A stretch of DNA of 38,105 bases from Micromonospora sp. C95 (lineage in GTDB: Bacteria; Actinomycetota; Actinomycetes; Mycobacteriales; Micromonosporaceae): contig NZ_JAGPXT010000043.1 in NCBI RefSeq assembly GCF_018070465.1, positions 1-38,105 of the forward strand. The letters are read 5' to 3'. Position 1 is the stretch's first letter, and each line of letters starts with the position of its first letter. The notes under the pieces were generated by a model. That model worked only from the letters and a program-made list of their open reading frames with translations. It made no database searches and was not told the origin of the DNA. Of this stretch, positions 23,225 to 31,896 are shown piece by piece. A program made the position numbers and the translations under genes.

Positions 23225-24613
23225 TCACTCGCGGAAGTCGAAACCGTCGAAGGTCTCCTGGTCGCGGGTGAACCGGTAGGTCGCCCAGTGCATCCGGACC
23301 ACCACGCCGGCCGCGTCCCGGGTGAGCCGGAGCAGCTCGCCGTTCTCCCGGCCGGAGACGGTACGCAGCACGTCCGGCTGGTCCGGCACCGGGGCGAACA
23401 CCGCTGGCGGCTTTCCCGGCGGGTCACCGGCACCACGGGCCCGCAGGGCCCCCTCGTGCCAGGAGAAGACGTACTCGAAGCCCTCACCCCACCAGCGGCC
23501 GAGCAGCCCGCGCACGTCCGGCGGCGCCGGGTCACCCGGACGCCACGGGTCGATGTCGGCCGGATCGTGCTCGACCGCGGCGGCGAGCAGCCGGTGCGGC
23601 AACTCCAGCAGCTCGACGGCGGTGCCGGAGGAGCCCAGCACGGCGGCACCGAACGCCGCCGGGGTGCCCTCGCCACCGCGGCGGCCGTACGCCCCGGCGA
23701 GGAAGCCGGGCATCGCCCCGTCGTGCCCGACGTGTACCACCCGCTCCCCCTGCGGCACCAGGATCAGGCCGAGACCGAACCCGCCGGCCCACACCGCCTC
23801 GTCGGTGACCGTCACCGGCCAGCGCATCTCGTCCAGCGTGGCCGCCGCGAGCACCCGACCCGCCGCGTCCAACGCCGCCGGGTCGGCCAGGAAGGCGGCC
23901 CACCGGGCCATGTCGGTCGCGGTGCTCCACAGTTGCGCGGCGGGACCCACCGCGCCGAAGTCGGTTGGGGGTTCAGGATGCGCTTCGTCGGAGTACGCGT
24001 CGACCAGGAACCCGGTCGCGGCGCGTGGTCCCGGGGCGACCGTGGTGGCGGTCAGCCCGAGCGGGGTCAGCACCCGCTCGGTCAGCACCTCGGCCCAGCT
24101 GCCGCCGCGTACCTGCCCGACCAGGCGGCCGAGCAGCGCCACGCCGAGATTCGAGTAGTGGTAGCGGCGTCCGGTCGGCAGCACCCGCTCGGCCCGGGCC
24201 AGTTCGGCGATCAGCTGGTCGGCGTCCGGTGCGCGCAACGTGTCCCAGACGTCGCCGTACGGTTCCCGTTGCAGGCCGGCGGTGTGCGACAGCAGCCGGC
24301 GTACGGTCAGCTCACCGTGCGCCGGCAGGTCGAGGTGCCGCCGCAGCGGGTCGTCGAGGTCGAGCAGCCCGTCGTCGCGGCACTGCATGACGAGTACGGC
24401 GGTGAACGTCTTGGTCACCGAGCCGATCCGGAACCTCGTCTGTGCATCCAAGGCCGTGTCGTTTCCGGTGCCGCCGGCGGTGCACGTCCACAGCGGCCGG
24501 TCGGCGCGGTGCACCGCCGCCGAGACCGCCGGCACCCGGGCCTGCGCCTGGACCTGGCGCACCATCCGGTCCAGGCGACCGGCGGCGGAGGTGTGGCCGG
24601 CGGCGGAGGTCAT
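23225..24613 (-). CDS. Serine hydrolase, beta-lactamase class C fold
   Basis: This 462-residue serine hydrolase is of the penicillin-binding-protein/class C beta-lactamase family. The catalytic SxxK is SVTK (65-68), the YxN motif is YSN (153-155), and the third motif region appears as HVGHDGAMPG (about 290). No signal peptide or membrane segment is visible, so it is probably cytoplasmic and more likely an esterase or D-aminopeptidase-like enzyme than an antibiotic-resistance enzyme. A C-terminal beta domain of about 130 residues follows the catalytic part. ATG 24613 overlaps the HIT gene stop as ATGA, so it has joined the rsmE-HIT transcript. It separates HIT from phoH by a 183-bp gap (23042-23224), which may hold a separate phoH promoter. 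Confidence 0.9.
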   Translation of the reverse strand: MTSAAGHTSAAGRLDRMVRQVQAQARVPAVSAAVHRADRPLWTCTAGGTGNDTALDAQTRFRIGSVTKTFTAVLVMQCRDDGLLDLDDPLRRHLDLPAHGELTVRRLLSHTAGLQREPYGDVWDTLRAPDADQLIAELARAERVLPTGRRYHYSNLGVALLGRLVGQVRGGSWAEVLTERVLTPLGLTATTVAPGPRAATGFLVDAYSDEAHPEPPTDFGAVGPAAQLWSTATDMARWAAFLADPAALDAAGRVLAAATLDEMRWPVTVTDEAVWAGGFGLGLILVPQGERVVHVGHDGAMPGFLAGAYGRRGGEGTPAAFGAAVLGSSGTAVELLELPHRLLAAAVEHDPADIDPWRPGDPAPPDVRGLLGRWWGEGFEYVFSWHEGALRARGAGDPPGKPPAVFAPVPDQPDVLRTVSGRENGELLRLTRDAAGVVVRMHWATYRFTRDQETFDGFDFRE

Positions 24614-24969
24614 CCGAGGCCCCGCGCCAGCATCGGGCCGAGTGGTGCGCCGCCGAGCACGTGCGCGTGCACGTGGAAGACCTCCTGGCCGCCGTACGCC
24701 CCGGTGTTGAACATCAGCCGGAACCCGTCGCCGAGCAGGCCCTCGTCCTCGGCCACCGCGGCGGCCGTGGCCAGCACCTCGCCGGCCAGCGCCGGATCAC
24801 CCTGACCGAGCGTGGCCACGTCCGCGTAGTGCTCCTTCGGCACGACGAGCACGTGCACCGGCGCCTTCGGATCGACGTCGCGAAAGGCGAGCGTGGTGGG
24901 CGTCTCGCGGACCACGGTGGCCGGAATCGCGCCGGCGACGATGCGGCAGAACAGACAGTCGCTTCCCAT
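24610..24969 (-). CDS. HIT-family nucleotide-binding hydrolase
   Basis: This 119-residue HIT (histidine triad) protein belongs to the HINT-like branch, which hydrolyses adenosine phosphoramidates or acyl-nucleotides. The triad is HVHAHVLGG (99-107), with His101 as the expected nucleophile. An N-terminal CLFC (5-8) and His48 suggest the zinc site seen in many bacterial members. ATG 24969 is used because the family fold starts at CLFCRI; the open frame upstream to 25113 is unrelated. The gene lies 46 bp downstream of rsmE and overlaps the serine hydrolase gene. Confidence 0.94.
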   Translation of the reverse strand: MGSDCLFCRIVAGAIPATVVRETPTTLAFRDVDPKAPVHVLVVPKEHYADVATLGQGDPALAGEVLATAAAVAEDEGLLGDGFRLMFNTGAYGGQEVFHVHAHVLGGAPLGPMLARGLG

Positions 24970-25015
24970 CGGGGCAGTGTAGGAGAAGAATTCCTCGGCG
25001 CCGGTGGCGCGCCGC

Positions 25016-25750
25016 TCACCAGCGCAGCAGGCGGGTGGCGAGGACCGCCAGGGCGGCCACGCCCGCGGTGGAGGTGCGCAGCACCGACGGGCCGAGCCGC
25101 ACCGGCCGGGCACCGGCTTCCTGGAAGGCCGACAGCTCGGCCGGGGTGATGCCGCCCTCCGGGCCCACCACCAGCACGATCTCGCCGCGCTCGGGCAGCT
25201 CGACGGTGGTGAGTCGGTCGGTCGCCTCCTCGTGCAGCACGTACCCGCCCGCCGCCCCGGCGATCCGGCGGGTCACCGACGCGGTGCTCTCGTCCGGCGC
25301 CCCCGCCACCACCGGCAGCCACGCCCGCCGGGCCTGCTTCGTCGCCTCCCGGGTGGTGGCGAGCCACCTGCCACGGGCCCGTACGCCCCGGTCGCCGCGC
25401 CACTGCACCACCGAGCGGCCCGCCGCCCAGGGGACTATCTCGTCGACGCCCGCCTCGGTCATCGCCTGCACGGCCAGTTCGCCCCGGTCGCCCTTGGCGA
25501 TGCCCTGGACGACCACGAGCCGGGGGTTCGCCGCGTCGACGTACCCCCGGTCGGTCAGGTCGAGGTCGAGGGTGCCCCGGCCGACGGCGGTGACCACGGC
25601 GGTGGCCGTGCCGCCCCGGCCGTCGGCGAGCAGCACCTGCTCGCCGACGCGCAGCCGCTGCACGGTGGCGGCGTGGTGGCCCTCGGCGCCGTCCAGCACC
25701 ATCGAGGCGGCGGTGGGCAGCGACTCGACCAGGAACAGCGGGGCGGACAC
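25016..25750 (-). CDS. rsmE: 16S rRNA m3U1498 methyltransferase RsmE
   Basis: This 244-residue SPOUT-class methyltransferase modifies U1498 of 16S rRNA. A PUA-like N-terminal domain includes HHAATVQRLRVGEQVLLADG. The C-terminal knotted domain carries VVQGIAKGDRGELAVQAMTE, QARRAWLPVV, VLVVGPEGGITPAE and LGPSVLRTSTAGVAAL, which are the cofactor-binding signatures. The start is GTG 25750, one base after the dnaJ stop, so the two genes are probably translated from the same message. Its place after dnaJ is conserved in many Gram-positive genomes. Confidence 0.95.
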   Translation of the reverse strand: MSAPLFLVESLPTAASMVLDGAEGHHAATVQRLRVGEQVLLADGRGGTATAVVTAVGRGTLDLDLTDRGYVDAANPRLVVVQGIAKGDRGELAVQAMTEAGVDEIVPWAAGRSVVQWRGDRGVRARGRWLATTREATKQARRAWLPVVAGAPDESTASVTRRIAGAAGGYVLHEEATDRLTTVELPERGEIVLVVGPEGGITPAELSAFQEAGARPVRLGPSVLRTSTAGVAALAVLATRLLRW

Positions 25751-25751
25751 G

Positions 25752-26897
25752 TCAGGCGTGGCCGTTGAAGGCGTCGCGCATCCGGGAGAAGAAGCCGCCC
25801 TGCTTGGTCAGCTCGGCGACCTCCTCACCACGGGTCTTGGCAAAATCGCGGAGCATCCGCTCCTGGTCGGCGTCGAGCTTGGTGGGGGTGCGCACGTCCA
25901 GGTGGACGTAGAGGTCACCCCGCCCGGCGCCGCGCAGGTGCGGTACGCCCCGAGCCCGCAGCCGCAGGGTGCTGCCCGGCTGGGTGCCCGGCTTGACGTC
26001 GACCGGTTCCTCGCTGTCGAGCGCCTTGATGGTCAGCCGGGTGCCGAGTGCCGCGGCGGTCATCGGCACGGTGACCCGGCAGTGCAGGTCGTCGCCCTTG
26101 CGGGAGAAGACGTCGTGCGGCCGTTCGTGGATCTCCACGTAGAGGTCACCGGCGGTGCCGCCGCCCGGGCCGACCTCGCCCTGCTGGGCCAGGCGGATCC
26201 GCATGCCGTCCTCCACCCCGGCGGGGATCTTGACGGTCAGCGACCGGCGGGTGCGGACCCGGCCGTCACCGGCGCAGGTCGGGCAGGGCTGCGGGATGGT
26301 GGTGCCGTAGCCCTGGCAGACGGTGCAGGGCCGGGCGGAGACCACCTGGCCGAGGAAGGTGCGCTGCACCGACTGCACCTCGCCGCGCCCGCCGCACGCC
26401 TCGCAGGTGGCCAGGTGGGTGCCGGCGGCGGTGCCGGCACCGGAGCAGGTGGTGCAGAGCACGGCGGTGTCGACGGTGATCGGCGCCTCGACGCCGAAGG
26501 CCGTCTCCTGAAGGTCCAGCTCCAGTCGCAGGATCGCGTCGGCCCCGGGGCGGGTACGCGGACGTGGTCCCCGCCCGGCACCGGTGGCACCACCGAAGAA
26601 GGCGTCCATGATGTCCTGGAACCCGACGAAGGGTCCGGCCCCGCCGGGGCCGCCCGGACCGCCGGGCCCGCCCCCGCCGGGTGCCAGCGGATCCCCGCCC
26701 AGGTCGACGATCTGCCGTTTCCGATCGTCCGAGAGAACCTCGTACGCGGCGTTGATGTCCTTGAACTTCTCCTGTGCCTCCGGGTCCGGATTCACGTCCG
26801 GATGGAACTGGCGCGCCAGCTTGCGGTAGGCGCGCTTGATCTCGTCATCGGAGGCACCCTTGCTCACGCCGAGAATGCCGTAGTAGTCCCTGGCCAC
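25752..26897 (-). CDS. dnaJ: Chaperone DnaJ
   Basis: This 381-residue type I Hsp40 stimulates DnaK ATPase activity and delivers unfolded clients. The J domain with HPD (32-34) is followed by a Gly/Phe-rich linker (about 72-110). The four zinc-finger repeats are CTTCSGAG, CEACGGRG, CTVCQGYG and CPTCAGDG. The C-terminal client-binding domains follow. The start is GTG 26897. It lies 73 bp downstream of hrcA and is expected to share the CIRCE-controlled promoter. Pairing with hrcA rather than with dnaK identifies it as the DnaJ2-type copy of actinobacteria. Confidence 0.97.
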   Translation of the reverse strand: MARDYYGILGVSKGASDDEIKRAYRKLARQFHPDVNPDPEAQEKFKDINAAYEVLSDDRKRQIVDLGGDPLAPGGGGPGGPGGPGGAGPFVGFQDIMDAFFGGATGAGRGPRPRTRPGADAILRLELDLQETAFGVEAPITVDTAVLCTTCSGAGTAAGTHLATCEACGGRGEVQSVQRTFLGQVVSARPCTVCQGYGTTIPQPCPTCAGDGRVRTRRSLTVKIPAGVEDGMRIRLAQQGEVGPGGGTAGDLYVEIHERPHDVFSRKGDDLHCRVTVPMTAAALGTRLTIKALDSEEPVDVKPGTQPGSTLRLRARGVPHLRGAGRGDLYVHLDVRTPTKLDADQERMLRDFAKTRGEEVAELTKQGGFFSRMRDAFNGHA

Positions 26898-26970
26898 TGC
26901 GTTCCGTGTCCTCGTGTTCGTCTCGAGTTACGCCGTTCGGCGGCGGCAGCCTGCCGTCGGCCCTGACTTG

Positions 26971-27993
26971 TCAGTTCTGGGCCAGCAGCTCGCCCACGTA
27001 GCGTGCCACGGCCCTCACCGTGGCGATGGTTCCGGGGTAGTCCATCCGGGTCGGTCCGAGCACGCCCATCCCCCCGACGATTGTCGCGCCCGGGCCGTAC
27101 CCGGTGCTGACCACGGAGGCCGCCCGCAGGTTGTCGTACTCGTTCTCGTCGCCGATGCGCACCCGCAGTGTGCTCGGTTCCACCTCGCCGATGAGCTTGA
27201 GCAGCACGACCTCCTCCTCAAGTGCTTCGAGGATCGGACGTAACGAACCCTGGAAGTCGAGCAGGCCGCCCCGGGCGAGGTTCGCGGTGCCGGCCAGCGC
27301 GAGCCTTTCCTCGTGCCGTTCGACGAGCGTTTCCAGCAGCACCGTGGACAGGGTGGTCATCGCCGAACGCAGGTGCGGCGCGCAGTCGTCGATGAGGGTC
27401 TGCACCAGCGGCGGGGTCTCCGACAGGCGGACACCTACCAGTTTCTCGTTCGCCAGCCGGCGCAGGTCCAGCACGTCGTCGGCGAGGACCGGTGCGGGCA
27501 GCTCGACCAGCCGCTGCTCGACCCGGCCGGTGTCGGCGATCATCACAAGCATCAGCCGGGTGGTGGAGATCGGCACAAGTTCCAGGTGACGCACCCGGGA
27601 CCGGGCCAGGCTCGGGTACTGCACGACGGCGACCTGCCGGGTCAGCTGCGCCAGCAGCCGCACCGTGCGGTGCACCACGTCGTCGAGATCCACGGCGCCG
27701 GCCAGGAAGCGCTCGATCGCCCGGCGTTCGGCCGGGCTGAGCGGCTTGACCCGGCTCAACCGGTCGACGAAGAGTCGGTAGCCACGGTCGGTGGGCACCC
27801 GCCCCGCGCTGGTGTGCGGTTGGCGGATGTAGCCCTCCTCCTCCAGCACGGCCATGTCGTTGCGAACCGTGGCCGGCGAGACACCGAGTTGGTGCCGCTC
27901 GACGAGCGACTTGCTGCCGACCGGCTCCTGGGTGGCCACGTAGTCCTCGACGATCGCCCGGAGCACGGCGAGCTTCCGGTCGTCCAGACCCAT
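26971..27993 (-). CDS. hrcA: Heat-inducible transcription repressor HrcA
   Basis: This 340-residue repressor of class I heat-shock genes binds CIRCE operators. The N-terminal winged helix is visible as KLAVLRAIVEDYVATQEPVG followed by SPATVRNDMAVLEEEGYIRQ. The central GAF-like domain and the C-terminal GVLGPTRMDYP motif follow. I chose ATG 27993 because AGGAGGTGG lies about 7 bases upstream; an in-frame start at 28032 would be closer to the operator and lacks such a site. The CIRCE at 28051-28077 shows autoregulation of hrcA-dnaJ. Confidence 0.96.
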   Translation of the reverse strand: MGLDDRKLAVLRAIVEDYVATQEPVGSKSLVERHQLGVSPATVRNDMAVLEEEGYIRQPHTSAGRVPTDRGYRLFVDRLSRVKPLSPAERRAIERFLAGAVDLDDVVHRTVRLLAQLTRQVAVVQYPSLARSRVRHLELVPISTTRLMLVMIADTGRVEQRLVELPAPVLADDVLDLRRLANEKLVGVRLSETPPLVQTLIDDCAPHLRSAMTTLSTVLLETLVERHEERLALAGTANLARGGLLDFQGSLRPILEALEEEVVLLKLIGEVEPSTLRVRIGDENEYDNLRAASVVSTGYGPGATIVGGMGVLGPTRMDYPGTIATVRAVARYVGELLAQN

Positions 27994-28050
27994 CCTTGCC
28001 ACCTCCTGTCGCAGGTCAGCTCGCGGCGTCACGACCGCCAGAGGAACACT

Positions 28051-28077
28051 CTGGCACTCGACTGTAGCGAGTGCCAG
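28051..28077. promoter_or_regulatory. CIRCE operator (HrcA binding site)
   Basis: CTGGCACTC (28051-28059), a 9-base spacer, and GAGTGCCAG (28069-28077) form the perfect CIRCE inverted repeat (consensus TTAGCACTC-N9-GAGTGCTAA). The spacing is exact and the inner GCACTC/GAGTGC is unchanged. It lies about 58 bp upstream of the hrcA start and is expected to repress the hrcA-dnaJ transcript at normal temperature. Confidence 0.97.
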
Positions 28078-28203
28078 TCTACGTCGGCGCCCCCGTACAC
28101 GCGATGATCAAGTCAGCACCGGCGTCATTGAGCCGATCGGCGGGTTGACACTCGCCGGTGTCGCTCTGGTGCGCCGTTGCCGCTGGCACCTACCGTGGCC
28201 TCC

Positions 28204-28758
28204 ATGACTGAACCACCTCGTCCCCCGGACTCCGGCGACGAACCCACGACACCACTGTCCGGTTCGCCTGGCCAGGGCGGCTATCCCCCGCCCGGCGGCT
28301 ATCCACCCCCCACCGGCGACCAGCCGCCGCCGGCCGGCTACCCCCCGCCCGGCGGTTATCCGCCGCCGGGAGCACCCGGTGTCGGCTACCCGACCGGCGG
28401 CTACGCCAACAACGAGGACAAGACCTGGGTGCTGATCGCCCACTTCGGCGGCCCCCTCGGCGTGGTCGTCGGTGGCGGGCTCTTCGGCTGGGTGGCCCCG
28501 CTGATCGCGATGATGACCCGTGGGCAGCAGTCGCCGATCGCCCGGGCGCACTCGGTGGCGGCGCTGAACTTCCAGCTCACCTGGGCCATCGTCGGGGTGC
28601 TGAGCTGGGTGCTCACCGCGATCACCTGCGGCATCCTGTTCTTCGTCCCGATGCTCGTCTGGATCGTGCCGGTGATCTTCGGCATCATCGGCGGGGTCAA
28701 GGCCAACGACGGGACGCTCTACCGCTACCCGATGAGCTACTCGTTCGTGAAGCGCTGA
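28204..28758 (+). CDS. DUF4870 membrane protein with Gly-Tyr-Pro repeats
   Basis: This 184-residue protein has a disordered N-terminal half made of repeated GGYPPP/AGYPPP units (about residues 25-75). A DUF4870-type membrane domain follows. Three hydrophobic segments lie at roughly 85-103, 120-138 and 140-162, with the conserved region RAHSVAALNFQLTW (about 115-128). The function is unknown. In actinomycetes such proline-rich membrane proteins are common and may scaffold envelope complexes. ATG 28204 is the first start next to the repeat region. It is divergent from hrcA and convergent with hemW, with only 27 bp between the stops. Confidence 0.87.
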   Translation: MTEPPRPPDSGDEPTTPLSGSPGQGGYPPPGGYPPPTGDQPPPAGYPPPGGYPPPGAPGVGYPTGGYANNEDKTWVLIAHFGGPLGVVVGGGLFGWVAPLIAMMTRGQQSPIARAHSVAALNFQLTWAIVGVLSWVLTAITCGILFFVPMLVWIVPVIFGIIGGVKANDGTLYRYPMSYSFVKR

Positions 28759-28785
28759 CCGCGCCGGCCGGTCTGATGACGGGGA

Positions 28786-30009
28786 TCAGGGCAGCAGGTC
28801 GCGGACCACGGCGTCGGCGAGCAACCGGCCGCGCAGGGTGAGCACGGCGCGGCCAGCGGCGTGGGCGGGCTGGTCGAGCAGACCCTCGGCCAGTGCCCTG
28901 GCCGCGCCCACCCGCCCGGCGTCGGTCAACACGTCGAGCGGCAGGCCGGTGGCCAGCCGCAACCGGAGCATGACCTCCTCCATGTGCGCCTCGTCGCCGG
29001 AGAGCACCTCCCGGGCCTGCCCGGGAGACTCCCCGGCGGCGAGGCGTTTCGCGTACGCGGCGGGATGTTTGACGTTCCACCAGCGCACTCCGCCGACGTG
29101 GCTGTGCGCCCCGGGCCCGAGGCCCCACCAGTCCCCGCCGGACCAGTAGAGCAGGTTGTGCCGGCAGCGGGCGTCCGGCGTGCGGGCCCAGTTGGAGACC
29201 TCGTACCAGGAGAAGCCGGCCGCGCCGAGGGCGGCCTCGGCGGCCAGGTACCGGTCCGCGGCCACGTCCTCGTCCGGGTACGGCAGCTCGCCCCGGCGCA
29301 TCCGGGCGGCCAGCCGGGTGCCGTCCTCGACGATCAGGGCGTACGCGCTGACGTGGTCCACGCCCGCGGCCACCACCTGGTCCAGCGAGGCGGCGAAGTC
29401 CTCGGCCCGCTCCCCCGGCGTGCCGTAGATCAGGTCGAGATTGACGTGGTCGAAGCCGGCGTCGCGGGCCTCCAGGGCGGCGGCGGTGGCCCGGCCGGCG
29501 CTGTGCCGGCGGTCCAGCACGGCGAGCACCCCGGGCGCGGCCGACTGCATGCCGAGCGAGATCCGGGTGTACCCGGTCGCGCGCAGCTCCTTCAGCGAGG
29601 TGGGCGTCACCGACTCCGGGTTCGCCTCGGTGGTCACCTCCGCGTCGGCGGCCAGTCCCCAGGTCCGGTCGATCGCGTCGAGGATCCGGGCCAGGTCGTC
29701 GGCGGGCAACAGGGTGGGGGTGCCACCACCGACGAAGACCGTCTCCACCCGGGGCGGCGGAGCGTCGCCCAGCACCCGGGCGGCGAGTGCCAGCTCCGCC
29801 AGTACGACGTCGGCGTAACCCTCCCGACTCGCGCCGCCGCCCAGTTCGTCGGCGGTGTACGTGTTGAAGTCGCAGTAGCCGCACCGGCTCGCGCAGAAGG
29901 GCACGTGCACATAGACCCCGAAACCCCGGGCGCCCACGGACGCGCGGGCGGACGCGGGCAGCGACCCGTCGGCGGGGACGGGATCGCCTGCTGGAAGGAC
30001 GCCGGGCAT
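28786..30009 (-). CDS. hemW: Radical SAM heme chaperone/coproporphyrinogen-like HemW
   Basis: This 407-residue radical SAM protein of the HemN/HemW family now appears to act mainly as a heme-transfer chaperone. The [4Fe-4S]-binding motif is CASRCGYCDF (Cys39, Cys43 and Cys46), starting with the family hallmark VYVHVPFC. GGGTPTLL follows for SAM binding. The HemN C-terminal domain includes YWSGGDWWGLGPGAHSHVGG. I chose ATG 30009; GTG 30015 in frame is also possible. Either start lies only 14-20 bp from the divergent enoyl-CoA hydratase, suggesting a leaderless message. The conserved neighbourhood hemW-hrcA-dnaJ supports the assignment. Confidence 0.95.
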   Translation of the reverse strand: MPGVLPAGDPVPADGSLPASARASVGARGFGVYVHVPFCASRCGYCDFNTYTADELGGGASREGYADVVLAELALAARVLGDAPPPRVETVFVGGGTPTLLPADDLARILDAIDRTWGLAADAEVTTEANPESVTPTSLKELRATGYTRISLGMQSAAPGVLAVLDRRHSAGRATAAALEARDAGFDHVNLDLIYGTPGERAEDFAASLDQVVAAGVDHVSAYALIVEDGTRLAARMRRGELPYPDEDVAADRYLAAEAALGAAGFSWYEVSNWARTPDARCRHNLLYWSGGDWWGLGPGAHSHVGGVRWWNVKHPAAYAKRLAAGESPGQAREVLSGDEAHMEEVMLRLRLATGLPLDVLTDAGRVGAARALAEGLLDQPAHAAGRAVLTLRGRLLADAVVRDLLP

Positions 30010-30029
30010 GGCCACTAGTGTGCCCTGGC

Positions 30030-30818
30030 ATGACCTCTCCCGACGCGCTCGTGCGGGTCGCCACGGCCCACGGGGTGACCACGCTCACGCTGGACAGTCC
30101 GCACAACCGCAACGCGCTCTCCACGCCGCTGATGACCGAACTGCTGGCGGGCCTGGCCGCGGCGGTCGCCGACGACGCGGTCCGGGTGATCGTGCTCGAC
30201 CACACCGGGCCGGTCTTCTGCTCCGGCGCCGACCTGAAGGAGACCGCGGCGGCGTACGCCAGCGGCACGGTGCCCGCCGGAATGCTTGGTGACGTGCTCG
30301 CGGCGGTCCGGGAGTGCCCGAAGCCGGTGCTGGCGAGGGTCGCCGGCCCGGCTCGGGCCGGCGGCCTGGGCCTGATCGCGGCGGCCGACCTGGCGGTCTG
30401 CGCGGCCGAGGCCACGTTCGCCTTCACCGAGGTGCGGATCGGGGTGATCCCCGCGGTGATCTCCGCGACGGTGCTGCCCCGCCTGACGACCCGGGCGGCG
30501 GCCGAGCTGTACCTGACCGGCGACACCTTCGACGGCCGGCGAGCGGCCGAGATCGGCCTGGTCACCGCCGCGGTGCCGGCCGAGGAACTGGACGCCGCGG
30601 TGCGGCGGTACTGCGACTCGCTGGTACGTGGCGCCCCGGCGGCGCTGGCCGGCGCAAAGCGACTGCTGCGCCGTCCGGCCGCCGTCGACCTGCGCGCCGA
30701 CCTGGCCGAACTGGCCGAGCTGTCCACCGGATACTTCCTGTCGGCCGACGGGGTCGAGGGGGTCACCGCGTTCCGGGAGAAGCGGGCACCGCGCTGGGTG
30801 GCGGAACTCGGCAGGTGA
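30030..30818 (+). CDS. Enoyl-CoA hydratase/isomerase family (crotonase fold)
   Basis: This 262-residue crotonase-fold enzyme acts on acyl-CoA. The first oxyanion-hole segment is FCSGADLKE and the second is AGGLGLIAAADL. In classical enoyl-CoA hydratase the second contains GCE with a catalytic Glu; here that Glu is Gly, while the other catalytic Glu is retained in TEVRIGVIP. The chemistry may therefore differ from simple hydration. The C-terminal AFREKRAPRW is typical. ATG 30030 is preceded at the right distance (8 bases) by TAGTGT, a TAnnnT -10, and lacks a ribosome site, so the mRNA is probably leaderless. The annotated alternative start GTG 30018 would place the start inside the -10. Confidence 0.92.
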   Translation: MTSPDALVRVATAHGVTTLTLDSPHNRNALSTPLMTELLAGLAAAVADDAVRVIVLDHTGPVFCSGADLKETAAAYASGTVPAGMLGDVLAAVRECPKPVLARVAGPARAGGLGLIAAADLAVCAAEATFAFTEVRIGVIPAVISATVLPRLTTRAAAELYLTGDTFDGRRAAEIGLVTAAVPAEELDAAVRRYCDSLVRGAPAALAGAKRLLRRPAAVDLRADLAELAELSTGYFLSADGVEGVTAFREKRAPRWVAELGR

Positions 30819-30942
30819 GGTACGGCCGGGACGGGGAACCTCGCGTTGCGCGTGCGTGGCGCGCGGGGGCGGAACCGGTCGGACGACCCGTACGGGTCGA
30901 TGCGGGACGTACGCTTGGCGGACCTTGACACAGGAGGTGCGG

Positions 30943-31896
30943 GTGCGAACTCGGGCTGCCGCGACGGGCTTCGTGGTCCTCGTCCTGATCGCCGTGATCG
31001 GGATCATCGTGGTGCTGAGGCAGGCCGGTGACGGGCTACGGCTGCCGCTGGCCGGCCGGGCCTGCACGGTGCAGGCCGACGGCCAGGTGACGCTCGACTC
31101 GCAGCAGATGGCGAACGCGGCGACCATCGCGGCGATCGGCGTGCAGCGCAAGATGCCCGAGCGGGCGGTGGTGGTGGCGCTGGCCACCGCGTACCAGGAG
31201 TCCGGGCTGCGCAACCTGACCGGCGGCGACCGCGATTCCGTGGGGCTGTTCCAGCAGCGACCGAGCCAGGGTTGGGGCACGCCGACCCAGATCCGCGACC
31301 CCCGGTACGCGGCGCGGAAGTTCTACGCGGCCCTGAAGAAGGTACGCGGCTGGCAGGACATGCGGGTCACCGACGCGGCGCAGAAGGTGCAGCGCTCGGC
31401 CTTCCCGGAGGCGTACGAGAAGTGGGCCGACGAGTCGCAGGTGCTCACCCGGGCGCTGCTCGGTCACGCCACCACGGCGGTCAGCTGCTCCGTGGGCGGT
31501 GATCCGGTGCTGCGCGGTGCCGCCGCCATCGCCGCCCTGACCGAGGGACTGTCGCTCGACTGGGGCCTGGTGGCCTTCACCTCCGACGGTGACCGGCAGG
31601 CGGGCCGGGGCTACTTCAGCTCCGCCGTCGACAGCTTCGGCAACCCGACCCTGCTGATGGTGGGGATCAACGACTTCGAGCGGAGCCCGGCCGGCAGCCT
31701 CACGACCTCCGCCGAGGGCGTGCGGGCCGGCTGGCGGTACACGCACTGGCTGGTCTCCCACGCGAAGGAGCACGGGGTGAAGAGGGTGGTCTACGACGGC
31801 CGGGAGTGGACCGCCAAGCGCGGCGACTGGAAGCGCTTGCCGGACAGCGACCGGGGGGACACCCAGGTTCTCGCCGAGGTCCACGCGGACGTCTGA
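30943..31896 (+). CDS. Membrane-anchored lysozyme/transglycosylase-like protein
   Basis: This 317-residue protein has an N-terminal uncleaved signal-anchor (about 8-25) and an extracytoplasmic domain. The domain contains LATAYQESGLRNL (80-92), then DSVGLFQQRPSQGWGT, then IRDPRYAARKFYAALKKV. This resembles the catalytic-Glu region and neighbouring motifs of lytic transglycosylase/lysozyme-fold proteins, with Glu86 as the candidate acid. A second region (about 180-300) has no recognised domain. GTG 30943 follows AGGAGG (30932-30937) with a 5-base spacer; in-frame GTG 30937 is too close to that site. Peptidoglycan cleavage is inferred from motif resemblance only. The upstream 124 bp carry its promoter. 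Confidence 0.78.
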   Translation: MRTRAAATGFVVLVLIAVIGIIVVLRQAGDGLRLPLAGRACTVQADGQVTLDSQQMANAATIAAIGVQRKMPERAVVVALATAYQESGLRNLTGGDRDSVGLFQQRPSQGWGTPTQIRDPRYAARKFYAALKKVRGWQDMRVTDAAQKVQRSAFPEAYEKWADESQVLTRALLGHATTAVSCSVGGDPVLRGAAAIAALTEGLSLDWGLVAFTSDGDRQAGRGYFSSAVDSFGNPTLLMVGINDFERSPAGSLTTSAEGVRAGWRYTHWLVSHAKEHGVKRVVYDGREWTAKRGDWKRLPDSDRGDTQVLAEVHADV

